DNA of 64,000 nt from JAGXRK01 sp963804005 (GCA_963804005.1 CAWDOP010000014.1:1-64000), one strand, 5' to 3'; positions 17,910-27,384 are shown, counted from the stretch's first letter. The notes: generated by a model from the letters alone, not told the origin. Numbers and translations are program-made.

Positions 17910-19403
17910 TTATTTAGAATCCGTTGTAGTGAGTTGAAACCACTGTTTAATTTTTTCTAATTCCCGACCATTAGATGATTTATGATAGTACTCATTTTTC
18001 TGCTTATCGTACCTGTAATCTTTTTCCCATTCAGAAATATTCGCCACAATTTCTCTGATACCATTTAAAATGATTTTAAGTTCTTCATCTGTCATGGTTG
18101 GATGAATTGATATTCTCACCCATCCGGGTTTATCGGAAAAATCGCCCTGGTCTATTTTATCGGTAATCATCTTTGATCTTGTCGGGTCAACGTGTAGTAA
18201 ATAATGTCCGTAAGTTCCTGCACAGGAACATCCGCCTCTCACCTGAACTCCGTATCTGTCGTTAAGAAGCTTTACAATCAAGTTGTAATGAATATCTTCA
18301 ACATAAAACGAAATAGCACCTAATCGATGATAAGCATTCTGCGCAAGTATATGAACTTTTGGGATTCCTTGTAATTCATCAAGGGCTACTTTAACTAATT
18401 CTTCTTCGCGCTTACTAATGTTATCTATGCCCATTTCTTCTTTAAGCTTAATACACAAAGCAGCTTTTATGGTTTGAAGAAATGCAGGAGTTCCACCGTC
18501 TTCACGAAGTTCAATATTATTAACAAATTTATGCTGTCCCCATGGATTCGTCCAATCTACAGTACCCCCGCCGGGAAGATCAGGAACTCTGTTGTTGTAA
18601 AGCTTAGAATCAAAAATCAGAACTCCTGATGTTCCAGGTCCGCCTAAAAATTTATGAGGAGAGAAAAAGATTGCATCAAGTTTTGCTTCAGGATCAAGCG
18701 GATGCATATCAACATTTACATAAGGAGCTGCACAGGCGAAATCAATGAAACAATATCCTCCATTCTGATGCATAATTTTTGCAAGTTCATAATATGGGGG
18801 CTCAATGCCAGTTACATTTGAAGCCGCAGTAAATGCCCCGATTTTTAATGTCCTGTTTTTATAATGTGCAATTTTTTCTCTTAAACTATTTACATCAACG
18901 AAACCATTTTCATCGGGTTCAATGACTACAACATCGGCAATTGTTTCAAGCCAGGTTGTTTGGTTTGAATGATGCTCCATGTGTGTAATGAATACAACCG
19001 GTCGTAATTCTTCTGTTAGATTTATGTAGTCTTTAACCTGTTCAGGAACTTTTAATCCGAGTATTCTTTGAAACTTACAAATCATAGCTGTCATTCCGCT
19101 GCCGGCAGTAATAATTACATCATCTTTACTTGCATTACAATGTTTTTTAATTATTTCGTGAGCTTGGTGATAGGACAATGTCATAGATGTACCGGTTAAA
19201 CTGGATTCGGTATGAGTGTTGCCTACAAGCGGTCCGAATACTTCGCATATCTTTTCTTCAATCGGTTTATACATTCTTCCACTTGCAATCCAATCGGCAT
19301 AAATAAGGTTTTTTTCTCCATAAGAAGTTGTAAACTTAAAATCATGTCCTACAATATTTTTTCTGAATTTCAGAAAATATTTTTCTAAATTGTTCATCCT
19401 CAT
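17910..19403 (-). CDS. Class V aminotransferase-fold PLP enzyme, cysteine desulfurase-like
   Basis: A 497-residue cytoplasmic PLP enzyme. The PLP lysine is Lys251 (SPHKFLGGPGTSG), preceded by the Asp221-containing FIDFACAAP strand and His141-His145 cluster that stack on the cofactor. A flexible loop with RGGCSCAGTYGH (Cys about 391 and 393) resembles the catalytic cysteine loop of NifS/SufS desulfurases. It is longer than SufS (about 400-410 residues), with an extra C-terminal segment. No Fe-S assembly genes are adjacent, so a general sulfur donor role cannot be assumed; selenocysteine lyase or another beta-elimination is possible. Two close ATGs (first and third codon) are equally plausible starts. 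Confidence 0.82.
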   Translation of the reverse strand: MRMNNLEKYFLKFRKNIVGHDFKFTTSYGEKNLIYADWIASGRMYKPIEEKICEVFGPLVGNTHTESSLTGTSMTLSYHQAHEIIKKHCNASKDDVIITAGSGMTAMICKFQRILGLKVPEQVKDYINLTEELRPVVFITHMEHHSNQTTWLETIADVVVIEPDENGFVDVNSLREKIAHYKNRTLKIGAFTAASNVTGIEPPYYELAKIMHQNGGYCFIDFACAAPYVNVDMHPLDPEAKLDAIFFSPHKFLGGPGTSGVLIFDSKLYNNRVPDLPGGGTVDWTNPWGQHKFVNNIELREDGGTPAFLQTIKAALCIKLKEEMGIDNISKREEELVKVALDELQGIPKVHILAQNAYHRLGAISFYVEDIHYNLIVKLLNDRYGVQVRGGCSCAGTYGHYLLHVDPTRSKMITDKIDQGDFSDKPGWVRISIHPTMTDEELKIILNGIREIVANISEWEKDYRYDKQKNEYYHKSSNGRELEKIKQWFQLTTTDSK

Positions 19404-19483
19404 ACCTTGATAAGTTATTCGCCTTAAATATAATAATTTAGAATGAGTTCCGCATTTAACTTTTTAAAGGATAAGGATTTGGT

Positions 19484-19491
19484 TAAATTTG
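19484..19491 (+). promoter_or_regulatory. Putative -7 element for the serine hydrolase gene
   Basis: TAAATTTG is an exact match to TAnnTTTG, with TTTT 19 nt upstream at 19461-19464. It lies 33 nt before the ATG at 19524 and supports that start over the ATG at 19443. Confidence 0.45.
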
Positions 19492-19523
19492 AATCGGAAA
19501 TCAAAACAAATGAAATTCTAATT

Positions 19524-20666
19524 ATGATAAGAAATATAACATTTCTTCTCCTGCTTGCATTTATTTTCACTTCATGCCTTAGTGCACAGGAAAACCAGAC
19601 AAAACAATATCACTTTTCAGGGGTTGATGAATTAATTGATAACGCAATTAAAGAGAAAACTTTTTCTGGTGCTGTTCTCTTGTTTTGGAAAGATGGAGAA
19701 ATTCTTCTTGAGAAACCTTACGGAAAATTTTCTTATGAAGAGGATTCAACGCCGATTAGTAATGAAACAATATTTGATCTTGCCTCACTTACAAAAGTTG
19801 TTGCAACCACTACTGCCGCAATGATTTGTGTTGATAGAAATTTATTTTATCTTGATGACAAAGTAGTAAAGTTCGTTCCTGAATTCGGAGTTAATAACAA
19901 AGAAAATATTACAATTCGAAACTTACTCGTTCATAACAGTGGTTTACCGGCATGGGAAAAATTTTACGGACGTGGATTAAATGAATCTTCTGTTTTAGAT
20001 GAAATATATAACTCCGAACTTGAATATGAACCTGGTACAAAAATGGTTTATTCAGATCTCGGAATAATTACTCTCGGAAAAATTATCGAAAAAGTATCCG
20101 GGATGACTTTAGATAAATTCTGTGAACAAGAAATATTCAAACCATTAGGAATGAATTTAACTTTCTACAAACCGAATGATTCGCTGAAAAAATATTGTGC
20201 ACCAACGGAGATTGATAACAACTGGCGAAATAAATTGCTTCAGGGAGAAGTACACGATGAAACGGCAGCAATGTTAAATGGAGTTGCTGGTCACGCAGGA
20301 CTTTTTTCAACTGCTAACGACTTAAGTAAGTTTTTGACTATGATAATGAACAAAAGCAGTTTTAATAAAAAGAAAATTATTAATGAAAAAACGATTGAGA
20401 TGTTTACCCAAAAACAATCCGATCAAAGTTCAAGAGCATTGGGCTGGGATACTAAATCAGAAAAAGTATCTTCTGCAGGCGACTTTTTCGGCCCAAATTC
20501 TTTCGGTCATACAGGATTTACAGGAACATCAATCTGGGCTGATCCGGAAAGAAATTTATTCGTTGTCTTTTTAACTAACAGAGTTTATCCTTCAAGGGAG
20601 AATACAAAAATTATTTCATTCAGACCACTTCTTCACAATGCGGTTATAAAATCTATTACAGAATAA
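19524..20666 (+). CDS. Serine hydrolase lipoprotein, beta-lactamase/DD-peptidase fold
   Basis: A 380-residue predicted lipoprotein. The ATG at 19524 gives MIRNITFLLL with a lipobox ending at Cys18 (FTSC). The longer reading frame from 19443 would bury this signal and places a TAnnTTTG element inside the gene. Motifs: SLTK (Ser88, Lys91), a YSD element (MVYSDLG, equivalent of YSN/YxN) and HTG (GHTGFTG). It belongs to the class C beta-lactamase/esterase superfamily. It is followed after 1 bp by a GH3 beta-N-acetylglucosaminidase-like gene. In many Bacteroidota these two activities occur as one fused polypeptide, so a joint role in peptidoglycan turnover is likely. Confidence 0.88.
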   Translation: MIRNITFLLLLAFIFTSCLSAQENQTKQYHFSGVDELIDNAIKEKTFSGAVLLFWKDGEILLEKPYGKFSYEEDSTPISNETIFDLASLTKVVATTTAAMICVDRNLFYLDDKVVKFVPEFGVNNKENITIRNLLVHNSGLPAWEKFYGRGLNESSVLDEIYNSELEYEPGTKMVYSDLGIITLGKIIEKVSGMTLDKFCEQEIFKPLGMNLTFYKPNDSLKKYCAPTEIDNNWRNKLLQGEVHDETAAMLNGVAGHAGLFSTANDLSKFLTMIMNKSSFNKKKIINEKTIEMFTQKQSDQSSRALGWDTKSEKVSSAGDFFGPNSFGHTGFTGTSIWADPERNLFVVFLTNRVYPSRENTKIISFRPLLHNAVIKSITE

Positions 20667-20667
20667 T

Positions 20668-22491
20668 ATGCTTAGAAAACATCAACTCTTAAAAATATTA
20701 TTTTTAATGATTTTCATGCTTGCAGTATCTATAGTATCAGATGTTTCAATAATTACGCAAGATATTGTTCTTGCAGAAGAGAGTGATAATAAAGTGAATA
20801 AGAATATAATTACCAGGAACTCAAAAAATTTATTCTCATTAAGTGAAGAAGCTAAGGAAAATATTGAATTTTCTTTGAATGATCTGACTCTTTATGAAAA
20901 ATGTGCTCAGATAATTATGCCAGCAGTTTACCGTGGTGCATTAAATCCTTCATCAAAGGAGTACGAAGAAATAATTGAGCTGGTTAGAGATTACGGTGTT
21001 GGCGGAGTGGTGATGTTTCAGGGGCATTCCCGGGATCAGGCTGTAATGATCAGGCACTTACAAAGTCTTGCAAAAATTCCGCTTTTAGTTTCCGGTGATT
21101 ATGAAAACGGACTTGGGATGCGTATTGATGACGCGGTCAGTTTTCCGCATAGTATGGCATTAGGTGCAACTAATAACACTGATTTCGCTTACCAGGTTGG
21201 AAAAACAACTGCAATTGAAGGAAGAAAATTAGGAATAAATTTTAATCTCGCCCCTGTTGCGGATGTTAATGATAATCCTCTTAATCCTATAATAAATATC
21301 CGTGCATATTCGCAAGATAAAAAGCTGGTTTCATTATTTGTAAATGCGTTTATTGAAGGATCTGATGAAGGCAAAATGTTATCATGCGTTAAACATTTTC
21401 CAGGACACGGCAATACTTATGTTGATTCCCATGATGATTTACCCAGAATTAATAGTACGAAAGAATACATGCTCGATAATGAAATGCACCCTTTTATCGA
21501 GGCAATTGAAAATGACGTGAAATGCGTTATGATTGGTCATCTTGAAGTTCCATCGCTTGATAAGAATGAAAAAATTCCTGCTTCACTATCATATCCAATC
21601 ATCACAGAGCTTCTAAAAGATGAACTTGGATTTGAAGGTTTAATAATTACAGATGCAATTGATATGCAGGCTATTACTAAATACTATTCACAGGAAGAAG
21701 CAGCAGTCAAAGCAGTAATTGCCGGTAATGATATTATTCTCTCACCATTAGATCCTAAAGAAGTAATCGACGCAATTTATAAAGCCGTTAAGGAGGGAGT
21801 AATTGATGAAGATAGAATTGATGAAAGCGTCAGAAAAATTTCATTCGCTAAATACTGGCTTGGACTTTCGAAGCAAATTTCTTTAACTGGTTACCCGGAA
21901 TTCAACAAACAAAAATTGTTGGCACAAAAAATTGCTGATGAATCAGTTACTTTAGTTAAAAATGACGATAGCATTATCCCATTAAAATTGAATGAATATT
22001 CTGCTATAACTAACATTGCAATTACCGATGGCATAGGAGGTTTAATAACTGAATACTTTGGTGACCTGCTTAAAAAGAGAAAATATGATTTTACTTCTTT
22101 AACGCTTACAAGTAAAAGCAGGCAGCGGGACTATGATTACGCAAAGGAAACAGCCCTTAAAAGTGATCTGGTAATAGTTTCATCTTTTATACGAGTTAAG
22201 GCTTACCAGGGACCTGTGGATATTTCCACGATTCAACAGGAATTTATCCAAAGCTTAGTTAATTCGGGGAAAAAAGTTATTCTTATCAGTTTCGATAATC
22301 CCTATTTAATATCAAAATTTCCAAACGCAAAAACATACATAAACACATACAGCAATACTGAATTTTCTCAGCAAGCAGCTTTGAAAGCATTATTGGGTGA
22401 AATTGGATTTAACGGAAAACTTCCTGTTTCAATTCCGGAAACAAATTATAATATTGGTGATGGTATCACTCTGAATCTTTCATCAAAATAA
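20668..22491 (+). CDS. Glycoside hydrolase family 3, beta-N-acetylglucosaminidase-like
   Basis: A 607-residue exported enzyme (hydrophobic N-terminus about 8-30, possibly an uncleaved anchor). The GH3 N-terminal barrel carries the NagZ-type signature KHFPGHG...DSH (Lys242, His243, His247, Asp253, His255) and the nucleophile Asp329 (IITDAIDM). An alpha/beta GH3 C-terminal domain (about 400-600) is also present, unlike the short E. coli NagZ. The His/Asp dyad marks N-acetylglucosaminidases acting on muropeptides. It is co-transcribed with the serine hydrolase 1 bp upstream, implying coupled cleavage of sugar and peptide parts of peptidoglycan fragments. Natural substrate is inferred. Confidence 0.9.
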   Translation: MLRKHQLLKILFLMIFMLAVSIVSDVSIITQDIVLAEESDNKVNKNIITRNSKNLFSLSEEAKENIEFSLNDLTLYEKCAQIIMPAVYRGALNPSSKEYEEIIELVRDYGVGGVVMFQGHSRDQAVMIRHLQSLAKIPLLVSGDYENGLGMRIDDAVSFPHSMALGATNNTDFAYQVGKTTAIEGRKLGINFNLAPVADVNDNPLNPIINIRAYSQDKKLVSLFVNAFIEGSDEGKMLSCVKHFPGHGNTYVDSHDDLPRINSTKEYMLDNEMHPFIEAIENDVKCVMIGHLEVPSLDKNEKIPASLSYPIITELLKDELGFEGLIITDAIDMQAITKYYSQEEAAVKAVIAGNDIILSPLDPKEVIDAIYKAVKEGVIDEDRIDESVRKISFAKYWLGLSKQISLTGYPEFNKQKLLAQKIADESVTLVKNDDSIIPLKLNEYSAITNIAITDGIGGLITEYFGDLLKKRKYDFTSLTLTSKSRQRDYDYAKETALKSDLVIVSSFIRVKAYQGPVDISTIQQEFIQSLVNSGKKVILISFDNPYLISKFPNAKTYINTYSNTEFSQQAALKALLGEIGFNGKLPVSIPETNYNIGDGITLNLSSK

Positions 22492-22532
22492 AATCTATAT
22501 CTGTTCTCTAAAACTATTTCAAATATGATTTG

Positions 22533-22565
22533 GAATCTTTAATAAAAAAAGATTCTTTCTTAGTT
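22533..22565 (+). terminator. Weak intrinsic terminator after the GH3 gene
   Basis: gaatcttt (22533-22540) pairs with aaagattc (22548-22555) over a 7-nt loop and is followed by tttcttagttttaa. AT-rich stem, so only moderate. Confidence 0.45.
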
Positions 22566-22623
22566 TTAATCACTAAGTGCAATTCACAGAATATTATAGC
22601 GTATGAATAACTATAAACATGTT

Positions 22624-22657
22624 TTTGGTTCTAATCAGTGTGAATCCGCTAAATTTG
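22624..22657 (+). promoter_or_regulatory. Putative promoter of the RluE-like gene
   Basis: TTTG (22624-22627), 22 nt, TAAATTTG (22650-22657). The -7 element lies inside an aatccgct...gcgtcatccgcg phrase that resembles dispersed intergenic repeats of related genomes, so the match may be coincidental. The start codon is 43 nt away. Confidence 0.35.
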
Positions 22658-22700
22658 CGTCATCCGCGTTCTATTTCTCTTATCTACCGAAGTTACTAAA

Positions 22701-23228
22701 ATGCTAATCTTATTTAATAAACCATTCAACGTTCTATGCCAGTTCACGGATAAAGAAGGCAGAAAAACTTTAGCTGATTTTATTCCTGTCAAAAATGTTT
22801 ATGCAGCAGGCAGACTGGACTACGACAGCGAAGGGTTAATTATACTCACTGATGAAGGAAAGATTCAACGCTTAATTTCTGACTCGAAAAATAAATTACC
22901 TAAAAGATATTGGGTTCAGGTAGAAGGAATTCCTGACAAGACAGCATTAGATAAATTACGAAAAGGAGTTTTACTAAAAGATGGAATGACAAAACCTGCT
23001 AAAGTAAAACTAATAGATGAACCGAAAATCTGGAAAAGGAATACCCCAATAAGAGAAAGGAAGAATATTCCAACAAGCTGGATTGAACTTACCATAACCG
23101 AAGGAAAAAACAGACAGGTAAGACGAATGACTGCCGCAGTGGGTTATCCAACTTTGCGCTTAATACGATACTCAATTGGAGAGTGGAAATTAGACAATCT
23201 AAAGCTAGGAGAATATAAGGTTTTTTGA
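22701..23228 (+). CDS. rluE: 23S rRNA pseudouridine synthase, RluE-like
   Basis: A 175-residue single-domain pseudouridine synthase of the RsuA family, without an S4 domain. The catalytic Asp is in GRLDYDSEGL (about residues 37-46), and the conserved LTITEGKNRQVRRM block (about 133-146) and LRLIRYSIGEW strand follow. E. coli RluE modifies U2457 of 23S rRNA. Length and lack of the S4 domain match. It converges on the DUF4126 gene with a 6-bp gap. Function is well supported for the family, while the exact target uridine is by homology only. Confidence 0.9.
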   Translation: MLILFNKPFNVLCQFTDKEGRKTLADFIPVKNVYAAGRLDYDSEGLIILTDEGKIQRLISDSKNKLPKRYWVQVEGIPDKTALDKLRKGVLLKDGMTKPAKVKLIDEPKIWKRNTPIRERKNIPTSWIELTITEGKNRQVRRMTAAVGYPTLRLIRYSIGEWKLDNLKLGEYKVF

Positions 23229-23234
23229 AATAAT

Positions 23235-23804
23235 CTAATCCTCTGATGGCGGTGATAAAAATTTCTTTTTAATCATAAAAGAAAAGTAAACCACCATTCC
23301 GCCAACAATAAGTGCAGCTATTGCGGGAATGAATATCGCAATTAAAGACAAAGCTGTTGCACTTCCTGCTTCTGTTGTTGAAACGACAGGATTGCCAATT
23401 CCACCCGTTACTGCCGAAGATTTTAATCTTATCATTCCGGTTGCTGCATGAATTGTTCCGGCTACTCCGCCGCCGGCAATTAAAGCTAATGCCCATTTAA
23501 TTAATGGAGGAAAATCTCTTATTACAGCGCCGGTTAAAACTATTCCTGCAATTATTGCCAACGGGTGCTCAATAGTATCTAAAAAATTATCAAGCCAGGG
23601 AATGTAATAAGCCAGAATTTCCACTATTGCTGCGATGCTGAACATAATCAGAGCGGGTAAACTTCCAATCCATACAAAGTATGTGGATAGCTGTAGATTA
23701 CCTGTATAAGCCATGATTGATGCAATCAGAAAAGGAATGAATATTCTGAATCCGACTGCTGCGGCTAGACCAATACCAACAAAAATGCTTAAGACTATTT
23801 CCAT
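23235..23804 (-). CDS. DUF4126 membrane protein
   Basis: A 189-residue inner-membrane protein with about five hydrophobic segments (about 2-22, 30-65, 80-96, 103-122 and 148-175). It has the conserved pattern of DUF4126 proteins: the AAAVGFRIFIPF N-terminal helix, an IPWLDNFLDTIEHPLAIIAG loop, and Gly-rich AGGGVAGTIHA helix. No biochemical function is established for the family. It lies 46 bp after cydB on the same strand and may be co-transcribed with the cytochrome bd genes. I see no motif linking it to haem or quinol. Confidence 0.82.
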   Translation of the reverse strand: MEIVLSIFVGIGLAAAVGFRIFIPFLIASIMAYTGNLQLSTYFVWIGSLPALIMFSIAAIVEILAYYIPWLDNFLDTIEHPLAIIAGIVLTGAVIRDFPPLIKWALALIAGGGVAGTIHAATGMIRLKSSAVTGGIGNPVVSTTEAGSATALSLIAIFIPAIAALIVGGMVVYFSFMIKKKFLSPPSED

Positions 23805-23850
23805 GTAATCCCTACTAATTCTTAATTCTTAATTTTTAATTGCTAAATAA

Positions 23851-24885
23851 TTAGTAGCTCATATTTGTTAACTTCACTTTACCACGGAATATCCAGTAAA
23901 TACTTATTGTGTAGGCCAGCACAAACGGCATTCCTATCAACGCAATAATCAGCATTATGTTTAATGTCTTATGTGATGATGCTGCATTATAAATCGTTAG
24001 GCTATATTCTGGATTCGGACTCGAGTATACTATGGTTGGGAAAAGTCCTAACGCAAAAATTAAAAGCAACGCTGCAACAGAAACGGAGGAAGAAAGGAAT
24101 GCATAGAAATCTCTTCCTCGATGAATCTCTCTCAGAATGTTCGCAACTGCAAGCACATTCAACACTGTAACAATGAAAAGAACTGGAGTATTCGTAAAAT
24201 GTTCTGTCATATGCGGAAAATAAATCAGCGTTGCTATTGTTGTGGTTACGTAACAGATAATAAAAAAGATAATTGTGTTATTTACCCAGCCTCTTAATTT
24301 CTGATGCAGTTCGCCTTCGGTTTTCATAACACCATATATAGCACCATGCATCATAAACAATGCAACAGTTGTAATGCCGACAAGAACTGTATAGGGATTT
24401 ATTAAATCCCAAAATGTTCCGATGAATTCTTTATCAGGACCAAGCGGGATTCCAGTTACAATATTTCCGAGAGCAATTCCCATAATAAAAGCAATCAAAA
24501 TACTTGAAACGCTGAAAGCCGTATCCCAAAATTTTCTCCACCACAGCATCGGTTGTTTACTTCTGAATTCAATTGCAACAGCTCTGAAGATCAACATAAA
24601 CAATAGAAGCATAAATGCAGAATAGAATCCCGAAAACACAGTTGCATAAACGTGAGGGAAAGCCGCAAACAAAGCTCCCCCGCCTGTTACAAGCCAGACT
24701 TCATTTCCATCCCATACTGGTCCGATTGAATTAATCATTATTCTGCGTTCAGTATCACCTTTAACCAAGAGATGAAGTGCTCCTACACCAAGATCAAATC
24801 CGTCAAGTATAGCATATCCGATTAAAAGAATTCCAATTAAGAAAAACCAAATTGTATTTAAATCAAAAGTAATTTCCATTATCAC
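23851..24885 (-). CDS. cydB: Cytochrome bd ubiquinol oxidase subunit II
   Basis: A 344-residue inner-membrane subunit with about eight to nine transmembrane helices. The N-terminal GYAILDGFDLGVGAL motif and GPVWDGNEVWLVTGGGALFAAFP loop are diagnostic of CydB. Together with CydA it forms the high-affinity terminal oxidase reducing O2 to water with quinol, giving microaerobic respiration and NO/peroxide tolerance. GGAGTG is set before the ATG. The gene starts 23 bp after cydA. No small CydX-like frame is evident between cydB and DUF4126. Confidence 0.96.
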   Translation of the reverse strand: MIMEITFDLNTIWFFLIGILLIGYAILDGFDLGVGALHLLVKGDTERRIMINSIGPVWDGNEVWLVTGGGALFAAFPHVYATVFSGFYSAFMLLLFMLIFRAVAIEFRSKQPMLWWRKFWDTAFSVSSILIAFIMGIALGNIVTGIPLGPDKEFIGTFWDLINPYTVLVGITTVALFMMHGAIYGVMKTEGELHQKLRGWVNNTIIFFIICYVTTTIATLIYFPHMTEHFTNTPVLFIVTVLNVLAVANILREIHRGRDFYAFLSSSVSVAALLLIFALGLFPTIVYSSPNPEYSLTIYNAASSHKTLNIMLIIALIGMPFVLAYTISIYWIFRGKVKLTNMSY

Positions 24886-24908
24886 TCCAATAAATGAAGT
24901 TAAACTTT

Positions 24909-26267
24909 TTATGATTTGGGATGACCGATTTCAGAAGGAATTGAATCCGGTTCTTCCGGTCCGTGTTTTATTTTTTCATTGAGTAAGTATATAAACAATA
25001 AAAACAGGAACAAATAAATTATTGTAAACAAAATAAGAGAAAACCACACCTGTCCCGATTCAACAACTTTTGATAAACCTTCAGAAGTTTTCATCAAACC
25101 GTAAACAATCCATGGTTGCCTGCCGACTTCTGCAGTTATCCATCCAACCTGATTTGCAATTTGCGGAAGAGGAACAGAGAAAATGAAAATCCATAACAGC
25201 CATTTTTGTTTGAATAGAGTTCCCCGCCACCAAAAGAATATACCAAGAAGTGAAATTGCAATTAAAGCAAAACCTATTGCGACCATTAAATGATATGACT
25301 GAAACACAATGTTCACTGGTGGTCTTTCATCTTTTGGAAAATCATTAAGTCCTGTCACTTTTGTTTTTGAATCGAAACCGATTAGATAACTGAGCATACC
25401 TGGAATCGCCACACCGAATTTGACTTCCTGCTTATCATCATTAACCCATCCGAACAAATACAAGGGTGCATTTTCCTTAGTATCGTAAACAGCTTCCATT
25501 GCAGCAAGTTTTGCAGGTTGATTTTTACTTACACCAATCGCGCTTTGATGTCCGGTAAATAGCTGAAATAAAGAAGCAATTACCACGATAACTAACGCAA
25601 TTTTAATCGATGATTTTGCAAAACGAATGTGACGATCTTTTAATAAATAATATGCTCCTACACTAATAACAAGAAATGCTCCTGCAAGCCAGCATCCGGA
25701 AAGAACATGCGAAAGACGGTCTACCGAAGAGGAATTAAATACCATAGCCCAAAAATCAGTAATCTCTGCACGAGCATTTAATCCTTCACCAACAATATGA
25801 TGACCGGCCGGAGTCTGCTGCCACGAATTAGCAACAACAATCCATACAGCACTGAACATTGAACCAAGAGAAACCATGAGAGTTGAAAAGAAGTGCATTT
25901 TGGGTCCGACTTTATCCCAGCCGAATACAAGCACAGCAAGAAATCCCGATTCTAAAAAGAAAGCAAAAATTCCTTCTGCAGCAAGTGCACTTCCGAAAAC
26001 ATCACCAACAAATCGTGAGTAAGTTGCCCAATTAGTTCCGAACTCAAACTCCATTACTATACCGGTTGCGACACCTATAGCAAATGTTAATGCAAAAACC
26101 TTTACCCAGAACTTTGTCATATTCTCATAGAATTTATCTTTGGTTTTTAGATACATTCCTTCCATCACAACCAGAATAATTCCGAGCCCAATGCTTAGGG
26201 GAGGATATATATAGTGAAAAGCAATTGTGAAAGCGAACTGAATACGAGAAAGAATTTCAACATCCAT
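24909..26267 (-). CDS. cydA: Cytochrome bd ubiquinol oxidase subunit I
   Basis: A 452-residue inner-membrane subunit. SRIQFAFTIAFHYIYPPLSIG contains the N-terminal haem-binding His. The GWITAEVGRQPW signature (near residue 385) marks the quinol oxidase. The Q-loop region between helices VI and VII (about 255-310) is short, as in the cyanide-insensitive-oxidase-type and Gram-positive enzymes, not the long E. coli type. It is the first gene of the cydAB unit. The 254-bp upstream region has no exact TAnnTTTG match, so regulation (for example by oxygen) is not readable here. Confidence 0.96.
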   Translation of the reverse strand: MDVEILSRIQFAFTIAFHYIYPPLSIGLGIILVVMEGMYLKTKDKFYENMTKFWVKVFALTFAIGVATGIVMEFEFGTNWATYSRFVGDVFGSALAAEGIFAFFLESGFLAVLVFGWDKVGPKMHFFSTLMVSLGSMFSAVWIVVANSWQQTPAGHHIVGEGLNARAEITDFWAMVFNSSSVDRLSHVLSGCWLAGAFLVISVGAYYLLKDRHIRFAKSSIKIALVIVVIASLFQLFTGHQSAIGVSKNQPAKLAAMEAVYDTKENAPLYLFGWVNDDKQEVKFGVAIPGMLSYLIGFDSKTKVTGLNDFPKDERPPVNIVFQSYHLMVAIGFALIAISLLGIFFWWRGTLFKQKWLLWIFIFSVPLPQIANQVGWITAEVGRQPWIVYGLMKTSEGLSKVVESGQVWFSLILFTIIYLFLFLLFIYLLNEKIKHGPEEPDSIPSEIGHPKS

Positions 26268-26521
26268 AACAAACCTGAAAATTGTTAGAATTGCTTATGT
26301 AATTTAATGAAAAGAATTGTGCAGAGAAATAATTGTAGAAAATTTGTTGATATATTGTATTTTCATATCTTCAACGAGTATTTATGATTATGAATTTTTA
26401 AGTCATTGAGTGTTACCAGAAATTTTATTCCAATGTTTTAGCCTAACTGTCTTTCTTTTTGATTTAGGCGGGTTTATTTTTCTTTGTGATTTTCTGTTAT
26501 TGAAAAAATAAAGGAATAAAA

Positions 26522-27064
26522 TTGAGCAGGAAAATTTTAACAATTTTCATAATTGTATTTTTATTGTCAATCAACTCTTTTGCACAAACAGATTTTTCTG
26601 TTGGCGGATATATCGGCGGAGGTTCATTAAGCAGTAATTCGCCTAGTGAAGGGAGTTTCGGTACATCCGTTTTTATACAAGCTGATATTCCTTTATTTGC
26701 AGAAGTCTTTCCTAGATTAAGTTTTATTTATGCCCGAGATTTTAGTTCTCTCCTACCGAATTCGCGTCAGACTTATTATCCTTTTCTGCAGGGCTTTTCA
26801 TTTAAAGGTGTTACATCACAGTATTTCGACGGCAAAATATTTCTTGAAGAAGCTGTCGGTACAATATTATTGAATGACAGAACATTTATCGACAGTGATT
26901 CATGGGAATATGGAATTGTTCTTTCATTTGTCGGCGGATTTGATTTTCGTAATTATGATTTGAAAGGTTTTAAAATTGGTGCCGGTGTTGAGTATGGACT
27001 AACCTTTACGGGAAATTTACCACAATATTTTAATCTTTACTTTCAGTTTCAATATACATTATAA
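26522..27064 (+). CDS. Small exported protein, probable outer-membrane beta-barrel
   Basis: A 180-residue protein I do not recognise by name. A TTG start is preceded by AAAGGA and gives a clean signal peptide (MSRKILTIFIIVFLLSINSFAQ). The rest alternates hydrophobic and polar residues with aromatic girdles (FSVGGYIGGGS, GVEYGLTF, YFNLYFQFQYTL). It ends on a Leu/aromatic-rich strand, as small eight-stranded barrels do. Glycine-rich turns and no Cys fit that view. It is monocistronic, next to cydA in the opposite direction and with no informative neighbours. Function unknown. Confidence 0.7.
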   Translation: MSRKILTIFIIVFLLSINSFAQTDFSVGGYIGGGSLSSNSPSEGSFGTSVFIQADIPLFAEVFPRLSFIYARDFSSLLPNSRQTYYPFLQGFSFKGVTSQYFDGKIFLEEAVGTILLNDRTFIDSDSWEYGIVLSFVGGFDFRNYDLKGFKIGAGVEYGLTFTGNLPQYFNLYFQFQYTL

Positions 27065-27349
27065 TATTCTCCGTGACCGGCTCTGTGATAAAACAATTCT
27101 ATCTTGAAAGAAACGAAAACACCTAGAAGTATAATGGATATTAGAATCTTGCGAAGATATAAATACTTACTAACTTACCTTACGCAACATAACTATAATC
27201 CAGTCATTCTGGCTCGTTCCGGCAGAACTGAGTCCTGACGAACTTGTCCAGAACCTGAAATATACTCTAAACTCAAAGATTCCGGACTCATTTCATTTGC
27301 CGGAATGACCTCTTGCCTAAGGTGAGTTACTAAAAAATGTTATGCTAGA
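27065..27349. repeat. MITE-like element with 11-bp inverted termini in an intergenic region
   Basis: gtcattctggc (27203-27213) and gccggaatgac (27299-27309) are inverted repeats matching at 10 of 11 positions and bound a 107-bp segment with no reading frame. Such GTCATTCCGGC-type ends are familiar from dispersed non-autonomous or palindromic repeats in many genomes. The remaining intergenic sequence is AT-rich and otherwise unremarkable. Confidence 0.5.
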
Positions 27350-27384
27350 TGAAAATAAAAAATCCCCTCCGTTTGAGAGGGGAT
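27350..27384 (-). terminator. Rho-independent terminator of the S46 peptidase gene
   Basis: A perfect 8-bp stem (27362-27369 with 27377-27384, 7-nt loop, sequence atcccctc/gaggggat). On the minus strand it is followed by TTTTTTATTTTC. It lies 30 bp after the stop codon. Confidence 0.88.
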
